From the NCBI GenBank assembly GCA_036733305.1, contig DAINAT010000134.1, forward strand, positions 1 through 8,029: 8,029 nucleotides of DNA, in the 5' to 3' direction. The notes below the pieces were generated by a model, which was not told the origin of the DNA, searched no databases, and saw only the letters and a program-made list of their open reading frames with translations. The position numbers were made by a program, and so were the translations under genes. Below, piece after piece: positions 1 to 6,129 of the stretch; position 1 is the stretch's first letter; every line of letters starts with the position of its first letter. Origin of the DNA: UBA7672 sp036733305 (GTDB lineage: Bacteria > Pseudomonadota > Alphaproteobacteria > Caulobacterales > Hyphomonadaceae).

Positions 1-786
1 ATCGAATACATGGGCTCGGCCATCCGCTCCATGTCGATGGAAGGCCGCATGACGCTATGTAACCTGTCGATCGAAGGCGGCGCTCGCGCGGGCCTCGTTG
101 CGCCGGACGAAACGACCTTCGACTACATGAAAGGCCGCCCCGCCACGCCAAAAGGCGGACAGTGGGAAACCGCGCTCAATCATTGGCAGACCCTGCATTC
201 GGACGATGGCGCGCACTGGGACGAAGTCATCGACATCCACGCTGCCGACGTCGCCCCGACCATCACCTGGGGCACCAGCCCCGAGCAGGCAGCGCCCATC
301 ACAGCCAGCGCGCCAATCCCCTCGCAGATCGCCGACAGCGTGAAGCGCGAAGCCGCCGAACGCGCCCTCGCCTATATGGGTCTTGAGCCGGGACAGAAGC
401 TGGAAGGTGTCAAGATCGATCGCGTCTTCATCGGCTCGTGCACCAACTCGCGCATTGAAGACCTGCGGGCCGCCGCGGAAGTGGCGAAAGGCCAGCACGT
501 GGCGCAAGGCGTGCGCGCCATGGTCGTGCCGGGCTCGGGCCTCATCCGCGCGCAGGCGGAAGAGGAAGGCCTCGACAAGGTCTTCCTTGATGCGGGCTTC
601 GAGTGGCGCGAACCGGGCTGCTCCATGTGCCTCGGCATGAACCCGGACATCCTGAAGCCGGGCGAGCGTTGCGCATCGACCTCCAACCGCAACTTCGAAG
701 GCCGTCAGGGCCGCGGCGGACGCACGCACCTGATGAGCCCGGTGCTCGCGGCGAAGGCAGCGATCGCTGGCGTCATTACGGCTTAG
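1..786 (+). CDS. leuC: 3-isopropylmalate dehydratase large subunit, C-terminal part (5' end outside window)
   Basis: With LeuD, LeuC isomerises 2-isopropylmalate to 3-isopropylmalate in leucine synthesis, in the cytoplasm, using a 4Fe-4S cluster. The reading frame is open from base 1 and shows 261 residues. Three cluster cysteines are visible: Cys147 of the fragment in FIGSCTNSR (codon 439-441) and Cys207 and Cys210 in PGCSMC (619-630). Their spacing of 60 and 3 equals that of E. coli LeuC Cys347/407/410 as I recall it, so about 200 N-terminal residues lie upstream of the window. Other family blocks are SMEGRMT, SIEGGARAG, APDETTF, WGTSPEQ and the C-terminal STSNRNFEGRQG followed by RGGRTHL. 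The fragment is intact to its TAG stop. LeuD is a separate subunit in bacteria, and it is not found downstream here; the next gene, after 149 bases, is an unrelated kinase. The family assignment is firm. Confidence 0.97.
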   Translation: MEYMGSAIRSMSMEGRMTLCNLSIEGGARAGLVAPDETTFDYMKGRPATPKGGQWETALNHWQTLHSDDGAHWDEVIDIHAADVAPTITWGTSPEQAAPITASAPIPSQIADSVKREAAERALAYMGLEPGQKLEGVKIDRVFIGSCTNSRIEDLRAAAEVAKGQHVAQGVRAMVVPGSGLIRAQAEEEGLDKVFLDAGFEWREPGCSMCLGMNPDILKPGERCASTSNRNFEGRQGRGGRTHLMSPVLAAKAAIAGVITA

Positions 787-858
787 GTCGAGAGCTTAAC
801 AACGTTCATTTTTACTGCCCGACTTGCGCGCGGCGGCGCCCAATTGTGCAGCACATTG

Positions 859-872
859 AATTCACGTGATTT
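859..872. promoter_or_regulatory. near-perfect palindrome centred on CACGTG upstream of the first kinase gene
   Basis: The octamer TCACGTGA at 862-869 is a perfect palindrome. Allowing one mismatched pair (861/870), the symmetry extends to 859-872. It lies about 65 bases before the ATG at 936, in the leuC-kinase gap, a position suited to an operator. The rest of the gap (787-935) contains no ORF that I believe, no convincing sigma-70 promoter and no classical terminator with a T run after leuC. The regulatory role is inferred only from symmetry and position. Confidence 0.25.
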
Positions 873-900
873 TCAGCTGTCCGGCGTAACGTCGCCTACA

Positions 901-919
901 GTCCGCGGAAAAAGCGGAC
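901..919 (+). other. perfect inverted repeat (6-bp arms, 7-base loop) in the leader of the first kinase gene
   Basis: GTCCGC at 901-906 and GCGGAC at 914-919 are exact reverse complements around the loop GGAAAAA. The right arm ends 16 bases before the ATG at 936. The gene has only a weak Shine-Dalgarno (GGGA at 930-933, too close to the start), so a leader hairpin could affect initiation, or the repeat could be a protein-binding site. No T run follows, so it is unlikely to terminate leuC transcription by the usual mechanism. Confidence 0.35.
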
Positions 920-935
920 GCGTGGTGATGGGACG

Positions 936-2621
936 ATGAGAGCCGGGGACATTGCAAGGCGCGTCAGCTTCGTGACGCCCGATACGCTCGCGGGCGAGAT
1001 CGCGGTGCGTTTCAAGAATGCGGCTGACGTCGATACCTTCCCTGTCGTGCGCGCAGGCAAGCCTGTGGGCGTGATCACGCGCGAGCGTCTGAACAGCATG
1101 CGCAAGACCGGCGGCCTGTGGGAGCGCAGGCCGGCTGCGCATTTCATGAACCCCTCGCCTGTTGTGATCAGCGAAGCGATGCCGCTGGCCGAGGTCAGCC
1201 GGGTTATCGCACCAATCTCGCGTGAGGCCCTGTTCGAAGGCATCGTGACGGTCGATGCGGATGGCGACTATGTCGGCCTCGCTGGCGCGTTCGAGCTATT
1301 CCGCACGGTCATTGCCGTTGCCGAAGAGCGCAATCGCGACCTGACCAGCCTTGCAGCGCGCCTTGCCGCCGAGACCGAGAAGGCGAACGCAGCATCGAGC
1401 GCCAAGTCCGACTTCCTTGCCACGATGAGCCACGAGATCCGCACGCCGCTGAATGGCGTGCTGGGCATGGCGCAGGCGTTGGCGATGGATACGCTGGCGG
1501 TGGACCAGCGTGAGAAGCTGAACGTGATCCTGAGTTCGGGCGAGACCCTGACCGCCCTGCTGAACGATATTCTGGACCTATCGAAAATCGAAGCCGGCAA
1601 GATGGAAATCTCGGCGGTCGATACGAACCTCAAGGCGGCGCTGGATCGTGCAGCTGGACTGTTTGAATCAGTGGCGCACGAGAAAAACATCGTGCTCTCC
1701 GTCACGCGCGAAGGTGGCGGGCCGGACTGGCTGAGCTTCGATCGGGTGCGCGTCCACCAGTGCGTCACCAACCTGATTTCCAATGCCGTGAAGTTCACGC
1801 AGAGCGGGCGGGTGGATGTCCGCTGGAGCGTAGGCGCATCGCCCGCCAGCAAACTGCACCGCGTGCGTATCAGCGTGACCGACACCGGTATCGGCATGAG
1901 CGAGGACGCCCTCGCCCGCCTGTTCAGCGCGTTCACGCAGGCAGATGGATCAACCACGCGCCGCTTCGGCGGCACTGGTCTCGGCCTCGCCATCACGCGC
2001 AGGCTTGCGCGACTGATGGGCGGAGACGTGCACGTCTCCAGCGCCGTCAAGCAGGGGTCGACCTTTACGCTGACCTTTGAAGCCCCCGCAGCTCGCAAGC
2101 GGATCAATCCGGAGCGCGAAGACGCCGAGCTTCCGCAAACTCAGCAATCCCAACAACCGATCCGCATCCTGCTGGTCGACGACAACGCCACCAACCGCCA
2201 GGTCGCCAAACTCTTCCTCGCCCGCCTTCAGTGCGAGATTGTCGAAGCAGAGAACGGCGTGGAAGCGCTGCAACGTCTCACCGAACACGCCTTCGATGTT
2301 GTCCTGCTCGACGTGCACATGCCGATCATGGATGGCTGCGAAGCGATCCGCCGCATCCGCGCGTCCGATCAACCCTGGCGCACCCTCCCCGTCATCGCGC
2401 TGACGGCTGATGCGATGGAAGGCGACCGCGAGCGCTTCGTCGCCATGGGCATGACGGACTACCTCGCCAAACCGATCGACCGCCGACTGCTGCTCAACAA
2501 GATCCACGAGGCCACATCGCGCACCGTGACGCACGCCGCCACCGATGTGCTGCATGCAACCAGCGCGGATGATCCGGACCTGTCGGATATCCTCGATCTC
2601 ATCGAGACCAGCGCGGCGTAG
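936..2621 (+). CDS. soluble hybrid histidine kinase: CBS pair - HisKA - HATPase - receiver (paralogue A)
   Basis: This is a 561-residue cytosolic sensor kinase with no signal peptide or membrane segment. Domains in order: a CBS pair at about 8-125 (FPVVRAGKPVGVITRERL is a typical CBS strand-helix), a charged coiled linker at about 128-160, HisKA with phospho-acceptor His166 in SHEIRTPLNG, and HATPase_c with N-box Asn279/Asn283, DTGIGM at 316-321 and GGTGLG at 345-350. The receiver (about 411-525) has acidic pair Asp415/Asp416, phospho-acceptor Asp459, Thr490 and Lys512. A tail of about 35 residues rich in Ala, Asp and Thr ends the protein. All catalytic residues are present. There is no HPt domain, so a separate HPt partner is expected. 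CBS pairs usually bind adenosine nucleotides, but the common [ST]xxD ribose-contact motif reads TRER (48-51) and GAFE (117-120) here, so the ligand is uncertain. The start is supported by alignment with paralogue B. The last 330 bp are almost identical to B. Confidence 0.93.
   Translation: MRAGDIARRVSFVTPDTLAGEIAVRFKNAADVDTFPVVRAGKPVGVITRERLNSMRKTGGLWERRPAAHFMNPSPVVISEAMPLAEVSRVIAPISREALFEGIVTVDADGDYVGLAGAFELFRTVIAVAEERNRDLTSLAARLAAETEKANAASSAKSDFLATMSHEIRTPLNGVLGMAQALAMDTLAVDQREKLNVILSSGETLTALLNDILDLSKIEAGKMEISAVDTNLKAALDRAAGLFESVAHEKNIVLSVTREGGGPDWLSFDRVRVHQCVTNLISNAVKFTQSGRVDVRWSVGASPASKLHRVRISVTDTGIGMSEDALARLFSAFTQADGSTTRRFGGTGLGLAITRRLARLMGGDVHVSSAVKQGSTFTLTFEAPAARKRINPEREDAELPQTQQSQQPIRILLVDDNATNRQVAKLFLARLQCEIVEAENGVEALQRLTEHAFDVVLLDVHMPIMDGCEAIRRIRASDQPWRTLPVIALTADAMEGDRERFVAMGMTDYLAKPIDRRLLLNKIHEATSRTVTHAATDVLHATSADDPDLSDILDLIETSAA
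2292..2621 (+). repeat. homogenised 3' tract, copy 1 (97% identical to 4107-4436)
   Basis: This stretch differs from 4107-4436 at only 10 of 330 bases: 2339, 2345, 2351, 2360, 2384, 2399, 2405, 2585, 2588 and 2607. Nine are silent and one changes Thr to Ala. Bases 2406-2584 (179 bp) match 4221-4399 exactly. The 132 bases just upstream (2160-2291) differ from their counterpart at 43 positions by my count, about 33%. The jump from 67% to 97% identity happens at codon 453, six codons before the phospho-acceptor Asp, and the tract ends with the stop codon. Beyond the stops the two copies differ at once. Confidence 0.9.
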
Positions 2622-2726
2622 CTGTCGCAAAACCGTCGCCAAAATTTCACGAAACAACATGCGCGCAACGCCGTGTGGTTTACGCGATCTCAGCGCGCGA
2701 ACGCTACCTCACTTATCGTTAGGTGC

Positions 2727-2741
2727 ATGGAGTAGAGTGTG
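2727..2741 (+). promoter_or_regulatory. Shine-Dalgarno and GTG start of second kinase, with ATG-GAG-TAG start-stop overlapping it
   Basis: GGAG at 2729-2732 lies six bases before the GTG at 2739, a good ribosome-binding arrangement. The ATG at 2727 is in the same frame but is followed by GAG and TAG (2733-2735), so it cannot be the kinase start, and GTG 2739 is forced as the first usable start. The resulting two-codon ORF Met-Glu-stop overlaps the Shine-Dalgarno and ends three bases before the GTG. The N-terminus that follows (MQAIDIARR) aligns with MRAGDIARR of the upstream paralogue, confirming the start. Confidence 0.7.
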
Positions 2742-4436
2742 CAGGCGATCGACATTGCGCGACGAACTCAGGTGGCGTCGCCGGAAACGCTGGGCGGACG
2801 AATCTTCGTCTGGTTCGATCAGGACCCCGATCTTCACATCATCCCGATCGTGCAAAACGGAAAGCCCGTCGGGCTCGTAACGCGTCAGCGCCTCCTCGAA
2901 CACTTCTCGCACAAGTTCGGCCGGGAACTGTGGGAGAAGCGCCCGATCGCGCAGCTGATGAACAGCGATCCGCGCATCGTAGACTCCTGCATGCCGATTG
3001 AAACGATCTGCCGCAGCATGGCGGAGATGTCGCTGCAGGCGCTGATGGAAGGCGTGGTATTCGTTGATGCGCTGGGCCTCTATGCTGGCGTCGCGAGCGC
3101 GTTCGATCTTTATCAGGCATCCGTGAATCTCAGCGAAGCGAAGAACCGCGAACTGCTGACGGTTTCGGCCCAGCTTTCGGCAGAGACCCAGAAAGCGAAC
3201 AACGCGTCCAGCGCCAAGACCAATTTTCTCGCCACGATGAGCCACGAAATCCGTACGCCTCTGAACGGCATTCTCGGCATGGCTCAGGCCCTGGCGCTCG
3301 AAGAGTTGCCGGCGGATCAACGCGAAAAAATCGACATCATCGTCTCGTCCGGCGAGACGTTGACCGTGCTCCTCAACGATGTGCTGGACCTGTCGAAGAT
3401 CGAGGCTGGTCGCCTTGATATCTCGCCGGTCGACATGGATCTGCGCACGACGATCGAGCGCGCCCGCAAACTGTTCGAAGCCATCGCAAACGACAAGGAC
3501 GTGGCCATCCGCGTCACCCTGCCCGAGACCGCGCAAACCTACCTCCACTATGATGCCGTGCGCGTGCATCAGTGCCTGTCGAATCTGATTTCGAATGCGG
3601 TCAAGTTCACGCCATCTGGCGAGGTCGAGATAATCGGCTCGGTGACTGAACCGGACGCGCGCGGCGTCTCGCGTGTCGAATTGCAAGTGCGTGACACGGG
3701 CATCGGCATGGCGCCGGATACGGTCGCCAACCTGTTCACGCCGTTCACGCAGGCGGATGGGTCCATCACGCGCAATTTCGGAGGCACTGGCCTCGGCCTC
3801 GCCATCACGCGCCGTCTTGCACGCCTGATGAATGGCGACGTGACCGTTGCCAGCGCGGCGAGCTGCGGCTCGACCTTCTTCCTCAGCTTCGAAGCGGGTG
3901 CGGCCATATCGGCGCCCGCCCTGGCTGCTGTGGCGCCGTCCATCGGCTCAAGCAATTCGTCACGAACCGGGCCGCTGCGTATCCTCCTCGTGGACGACAA
4001 TGCAGTGAACCGCCAGGTCGCCCGCCTGTTCCTTGCCAGCCTGCAAACGACAGTCGTTGAAGCCGAGAACGGCGCAGAAGCGTTGAAGCGCCTCGGTGAG
4101 CGTGAGTTCGATGTTGTCCTGCTCGACGTGCACATGCCGATCATGGATGGCTGTGAAGCAATCCGACGCATCCGGGCGTCCGATCAACCCTGGCGCACTC
4201 TCCCCGTCATCGCCCTGACAGCTGATGCGATGGAAGGCGACCGCGAGCGCTTCGTCGCCATGGGCATGACGGACTACCTCGCCAAACCGATCGACCGCCG
4301 ACTGCTGCTCAACAAGATCCACGAGGCCACATCGCGCACCGTGACGCACGCCGCCACCGATGTGCTGCATGCAACCAGCGCGGATGATCCGGACCTGTCA
4401 GACATCCTCGATCTCATCGAGGCCAGCGCGGCGTAG
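2739..4436 (+). CDS. soluble hybrid histidine kinase: CBS pair - HisKA - HATPase - receiver (paralogue B)
   Basis: This is a 565-residue tandem paralogue of the upstream kinase, 117 bases after its stop and starting with GTG. The architecture is the same: CBS pair at about 8-128, coiled linker, HisKA with His169 in SHEIRTPLNG, HATPase with the N-box NLISNAVKFT, DTGIGM and FGGTGLGLAI, then a receiver with Asp419/Asp420, phospho-acceptor Asp463 and Lys516, and the same C-terminal tail. No membrane helix is visible. The CBS half shares only roughly 40% identity with paralogue A, and the Ala/Ser-rich HATPase-receiver linker (about 387-410) also differs, while the last 110 residues differ at one position. 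Unlike A, the second CBS keeps an [ST]xxD motif (Ser120-Ala-Phe-Asp123); the first reads TRQR at 48-51. The two proteins therefore probably sense different ligands or states and signal to the same partner. The GFA gene starts 44 bases downstream and may be co-transcribed. Confidence 0.93.
   Translation: MQAIDIARRTQVASPETLGGRIFVWFDQDPDLHIIPIVQNGKPVGLVTRQRLLEHFSHKFGRELWEKRPIAQLMNSDPRIVDSCMPIETICRSMAEMSLQALMEGVVFVDALGLYAGVASAFDLYQASVNLSEAKNRELLTVSAQLSAETQKANNASSAKTNFLATMSHEIRTPLNGILGMAQALALEELPADQREKIDIIVSSGETLTVLLNDVLDLSKIEAGRLDISPVDMDLRTTIERARKLFEAIANDKDVAIRVTLPETAQTYLHYDAVRVHQCLSNLISNAVKFTPSGEVEIIGSVTEPDARGVSRVELQVRDTGIGMAPDTVANLFTPFTQADGSITRNFGGTGLGLAITRRLARLMNGDVTVASAASCGSTFFLSFEAGAAISAPALAAVAPSIGSSNSSRTGPLRILLVDDNAVNRQVARLFLASLQTTVVEAENGAEALKRLGEREFDVVLLDVHMPIMDGCEAIRRIRASDQPWRTLPVIALTADAMEGDRERFVAMGMTDYLAKPIDRRLLLNKIHEATSRTVTHAATDVLHATSADDPDLSDILDLIEASAA
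4107..4436 (+). repeat. homogenised 3' tract, copy 2 (97% identical to 2292-2621)
   Basis: This is the second copy of the near-identical segment, offset by 1815 bases from the first. It covers receiver residues 457-565 of paralogue B, including phospho-acceptor Asp463, the surface around helix 4, strand 5 and helix 5, and the whole C-terminal tail. The exact-match core is 4221-4399. Since nine of ten differences are silent, selection on the protein has acted as well, but selection on the protein alone would not keep third codon positions identical over 179 bp. Confidence 0.9.
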
Positions 4437-4452
4437 CGTGTTGCGTCCCCGC

Positions 4453-4474
4453 CCGCTAAGATAGCGGCTGGAGG
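4453..4474 (+). promoter_or_regulatory. short hairpin directly before the GFA Shine-Dalgarno
   Basis: CCGCTA (4453-4458) and TAGCGG (4462-4467) are perfect 6-bp arms around a 3-base AGA loop. Three bases later GGAGG (4470-4474) forms a strong Shine-Dalgarno six bases before the ATG at 4481, which fixes that start. The hairpin could stabilise the message or mark a processing point between the kinase and the GFA gene. It has no T run and is unlikely to be a strong terminator. Confidence 0.4.
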
Positions 4475-4480
4475 ATAGAC

Positions 4481-4924
4481 ATGACTGACACCTCGCTTCC
4501 GGTTGCGTTACCGATCACCGGCGGCTGCCTGTGCAAGGCGGTGCGCTATTCAGTGAGCACGGCGCCGGTCGCCGCGCGCCAGTGCTGGTGCCGCGACTGC
4601 CAGTATTTCGCTGCCGGCTCATCGACCGTGAACGTGGTCTTCAACGCGGCGGACGTCGCCATCACCGGAGAGCTTCGGGCCTTTGTATCGACCGCTGACT
4701 CGGGCAACACGATGACGCGCGGCTTCTGCCCGCACTGCGGAACGCCCGTTACAAGCGCCTCAAGCGCGCGGCCGGACCTGGTCATCCTGCGCGCAGGCAC
4801 GCTCGATCATACCGCTGGCGTAACGCCTTCAATGAACATCTGGACCTCGTCGGCGCCGCACTGGGCGCATCTCGATCCGGCGATCCCTTCAACACCCGCT
4901 CAGCCGACGCCCGTACCGCGTTAA
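4481..4924 (+). CDS. GFA / CENP-V domain zinc-binding protein (Gfa-like)
   Basis: This 147-residue cytosolic protein belongs to the glutathione-dependent formaldehyde-activating enzyme (GFA) fold. Seven cysteines follow the family pattern CxC - CxCxxC - CxxC: Cys16/Cys18 in GGCLCKAVRY, Cys35/Cys37/Cys40 in CWCRDC, and Cys83/Cys86 in FCPHCGTP. In Paracoccus Gfa the equivalent residues bind two zinc ions. The C-terminal part (about 104-135), with the MNIWTSS and PHWAHLDP segments, is also typical. The length is somewhat shorter than true Gfa, and many family members have unknown substrates. No formaldehyde-oxidation genes (adhI/flhA or fghA) are nearby, so glutathione-formaldehyde adduct formation should not be assumed. 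The start is fixed by GGAGG six bases upstream. The last 15 or so residues are Pro/Thr rich and probably disordered. It may be transcribed with the kinase gene 44 bases upstream. Confidence 0.9.
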   Translation: MTDTSLPVALPITGGCLCKAVRYSVSTAPVAARQCWCRDCQYFAAGSSTVNVVFNAADVAITGELRAFVSTADSGNTMTRGFCPHCGTPVTSASSARPDLVILRAGTLDHTAGVTPSMNIWTSSAPHWAHLDPAIPSTPAQPTPVPR

Positions 4925-5066
4925 TATCTGCCCTTTGTAGAACAAACGAATTTTCGGAAGACCCGCGTCCACGTCTGCGACGATTGCACTCGTGGGTTGA
5001 AGCTGCCATGTTCTTGCCCAAGTTCAGAGGCTTCTGCGGGGCACGGGGTCGGCAGCCGGGATACTC

Positions 5067-5960
5067 ATGAAACGACTGCTCCTTGCCCTTGTTCTGGTGG
5101 TCGCCACAGCCGCGATCTTCCTTGGCCCTCCTCTTCGCGCCGCATTCGCTGCAACCAACGTCGATATCGTCATCGGCCGTGCGGAGTTGCACCCGACGGC
5201 GCAGGCGCTGAGCTTCCAGCTCAAGTCGCCGGATGACGAGGAACTGAACCCCAAACAGAAGACGAAGCTGTGGGCGACGTACTACCACATGCCCACCGTG
5301 CGCCCGTCCTGGACCAGCGTCGCGGCCAAGCCGCTGCTGGGCAAGAATGGCCAGGCCGTCTCTCCGCCGCTGTCGACCGAAGACTGGTGCGACGCTGCGA
5401 TGCAGGGCTCGATCTGGGTCGATGACGGCAAGACCGATCCGGTCGCCTACATGTATGTCGACAGCGGAGGCCCCGCGCAGGTCGTTTGCGACAAGCATTT
5501 CGGCGATCTCTCGACCGGCATCAAATCAGCGACCCGCCGCGCGCGCTTCCAGCAATTCCATCATCCGGCCGCTTGCGATGTGCGCGTCATTCCGCTGATG
5601 GCATTCCGCACGATCGCGGTCGATCGTCAGCGCTTCAAGATGGGCACTGTGTTCTATATTCCGAAGCTGCGCGGGCAGACCTTCTGGAACAAGGGCGAGA
5701 TCTTCGTACATGACGGATATGTCATTGCGAGCGACACCGGCGGCGCGATCGAAGGTAACCACATCGACATGTTCGTTGCCGACGCGAACGTTAAGCCCTT
5801 CCCAGATATCGTCCGCTCGAACGCGCGTGGAACTTTCGACGCCTATGTCGTTGATAAGAATGACCCTGCAGCGATCGCGCTGCGAGATGCCGGCGAGGAA
5901 GTCTGTAAAGACTCCGACCGTCCAGGCCGTAAACGCAAGAAAGCAACGAGTGCGATCTGA
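5067..5960 (+). CDS. exported 3D-domain (MltA C-terminal-like) protein, soluble paralogue
   Basis: This 297-residue protein has a classic signal peptide: Lys2-Arg3, a hydrophobic stretch at about 4-19, and a probable cleavage after AFA at residue 28, so it should be periplasmic or secreted. The C-terminal half carries a 3D (Asp-Asp-Asp) domain: Asp186 in TIAVD, Asp223 in DTGGAI and Asp234 in HIDMF. This double-psi beta-barrel fold is shared with the catalytic domain of the lytic transglycosylase MltA and with Gram-positive Rpf-like/YabE proteins, so a peptidoglycan-related role is likely but unproven. Four cysteines (108, 141, 170, 280) are all conserved with the downstream paralogue, suggesting two disulfides. 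The N-terminal region with LWATYYH is shared with the paralogue and is not the full MltA N-domain. A basic tail (RPGRKRKK) ends the protein. GGGA at 5058-5061 is a plausible Shine-Dalgarno. The 142-base gap upstream (4925-5066) has no feature I can support. Confidence 0.85.
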   Translation: MKRLLLALVLVVATAAIFLGPPLRAAFAATNVDIVIGRAELHPTAQALSFQLKSPDDEELNPKQKTKLWATYYHMPTVRPSWTSVAAKPLLGKNGQAVSPPLSTEDWCDAAMQGSIWVDDGKTDPVAYMYVDSGGPAQVVCDKHFGDLSTGIKSATRRARFQQFHHPAACDVRVIPLMAFRTIAVDRQRFKMGTVFYIPKLRGQTFWNKGEIFVHDGYVIASDTGGAIEGNHIDMFVADANVKPFPDIVRSNARGTFDAYVVDKNDPAAIALRDAGEEVCKDSDRPGRKRKKATSAI

Positions 5961-5968
5961 CGCACCGT

Positions 5969-5988
5969 AAGGCTTCGGTAACGCCTTT
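5969..5988 (+). terminator. weak hairpin after the first 3D-domain gene
   Basis: AAGGC (5969-5973) pairs with GCCTT (5983-5987) around a 9-base loop, followed by only one further T. An alternative pairing, ACCG (5964-5967) with CGGT (5976-5979), is mutually exclusive with it. It lies nine bases past the stop codon, where a terminator or attenuator would be expected, but the stem is short. The remainder of the 5961-6129 gap shows no promoter I can defend. Confidence 0.25.
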
Positions 5989-6129
5989 GGCGCTTTCGCT
6001 AGTGTCGTGGAAAACGTATCCGCCATACTCGGGTTGAAATCGGAGCCTATCTCCTCAGGGAGAGAGGGTCCCCTGCCCGCGCTCAAGCTGCGCCCGCCGG
6101 GACCGCCTGTTCCGGAAGATGCGCCGCCG

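Noticed and set aside
55..729. 224-codon minus-strand open frame
   Set aside because: It is the shadow of leuC. The plus frame carries all LeuC signature motifs.
797..810. Possible CtrA box beginning with TTAA after leuC
   Set aside because: The second half-site is not TTAA at the required seven-base spacing, so the motif is not met.
2645..2654. TTTC-AC-GAAA palindrome in the gap between the kinases
   Set aside because: With 4-bp arms it is expected by chance, and no promoter elements accompany it.
2709..3686. 325-codon open frame on the minus strand
   Set aside because: It lies entirely antisense to the second kinase, whose motifs are unambiguous. Long antisense frames are normal in GC-rich genes, and this translation shows no family motif.
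4481..4924. Assignment as the true formaldehyde-activating enzyme Gfa
   Set aside because: The seven cysteines fit the fold, but the family is broad and no formaldehyde-detoxification genes are nearby, so only the domain-level name is kept.
6007..6129. Upstream GTG start for the 3D-domain lipoprotein
   Set aside because: It would bury the signal sequence and lipobox about 42 residues inside the protein. No Shine-Dalgarno supports it.
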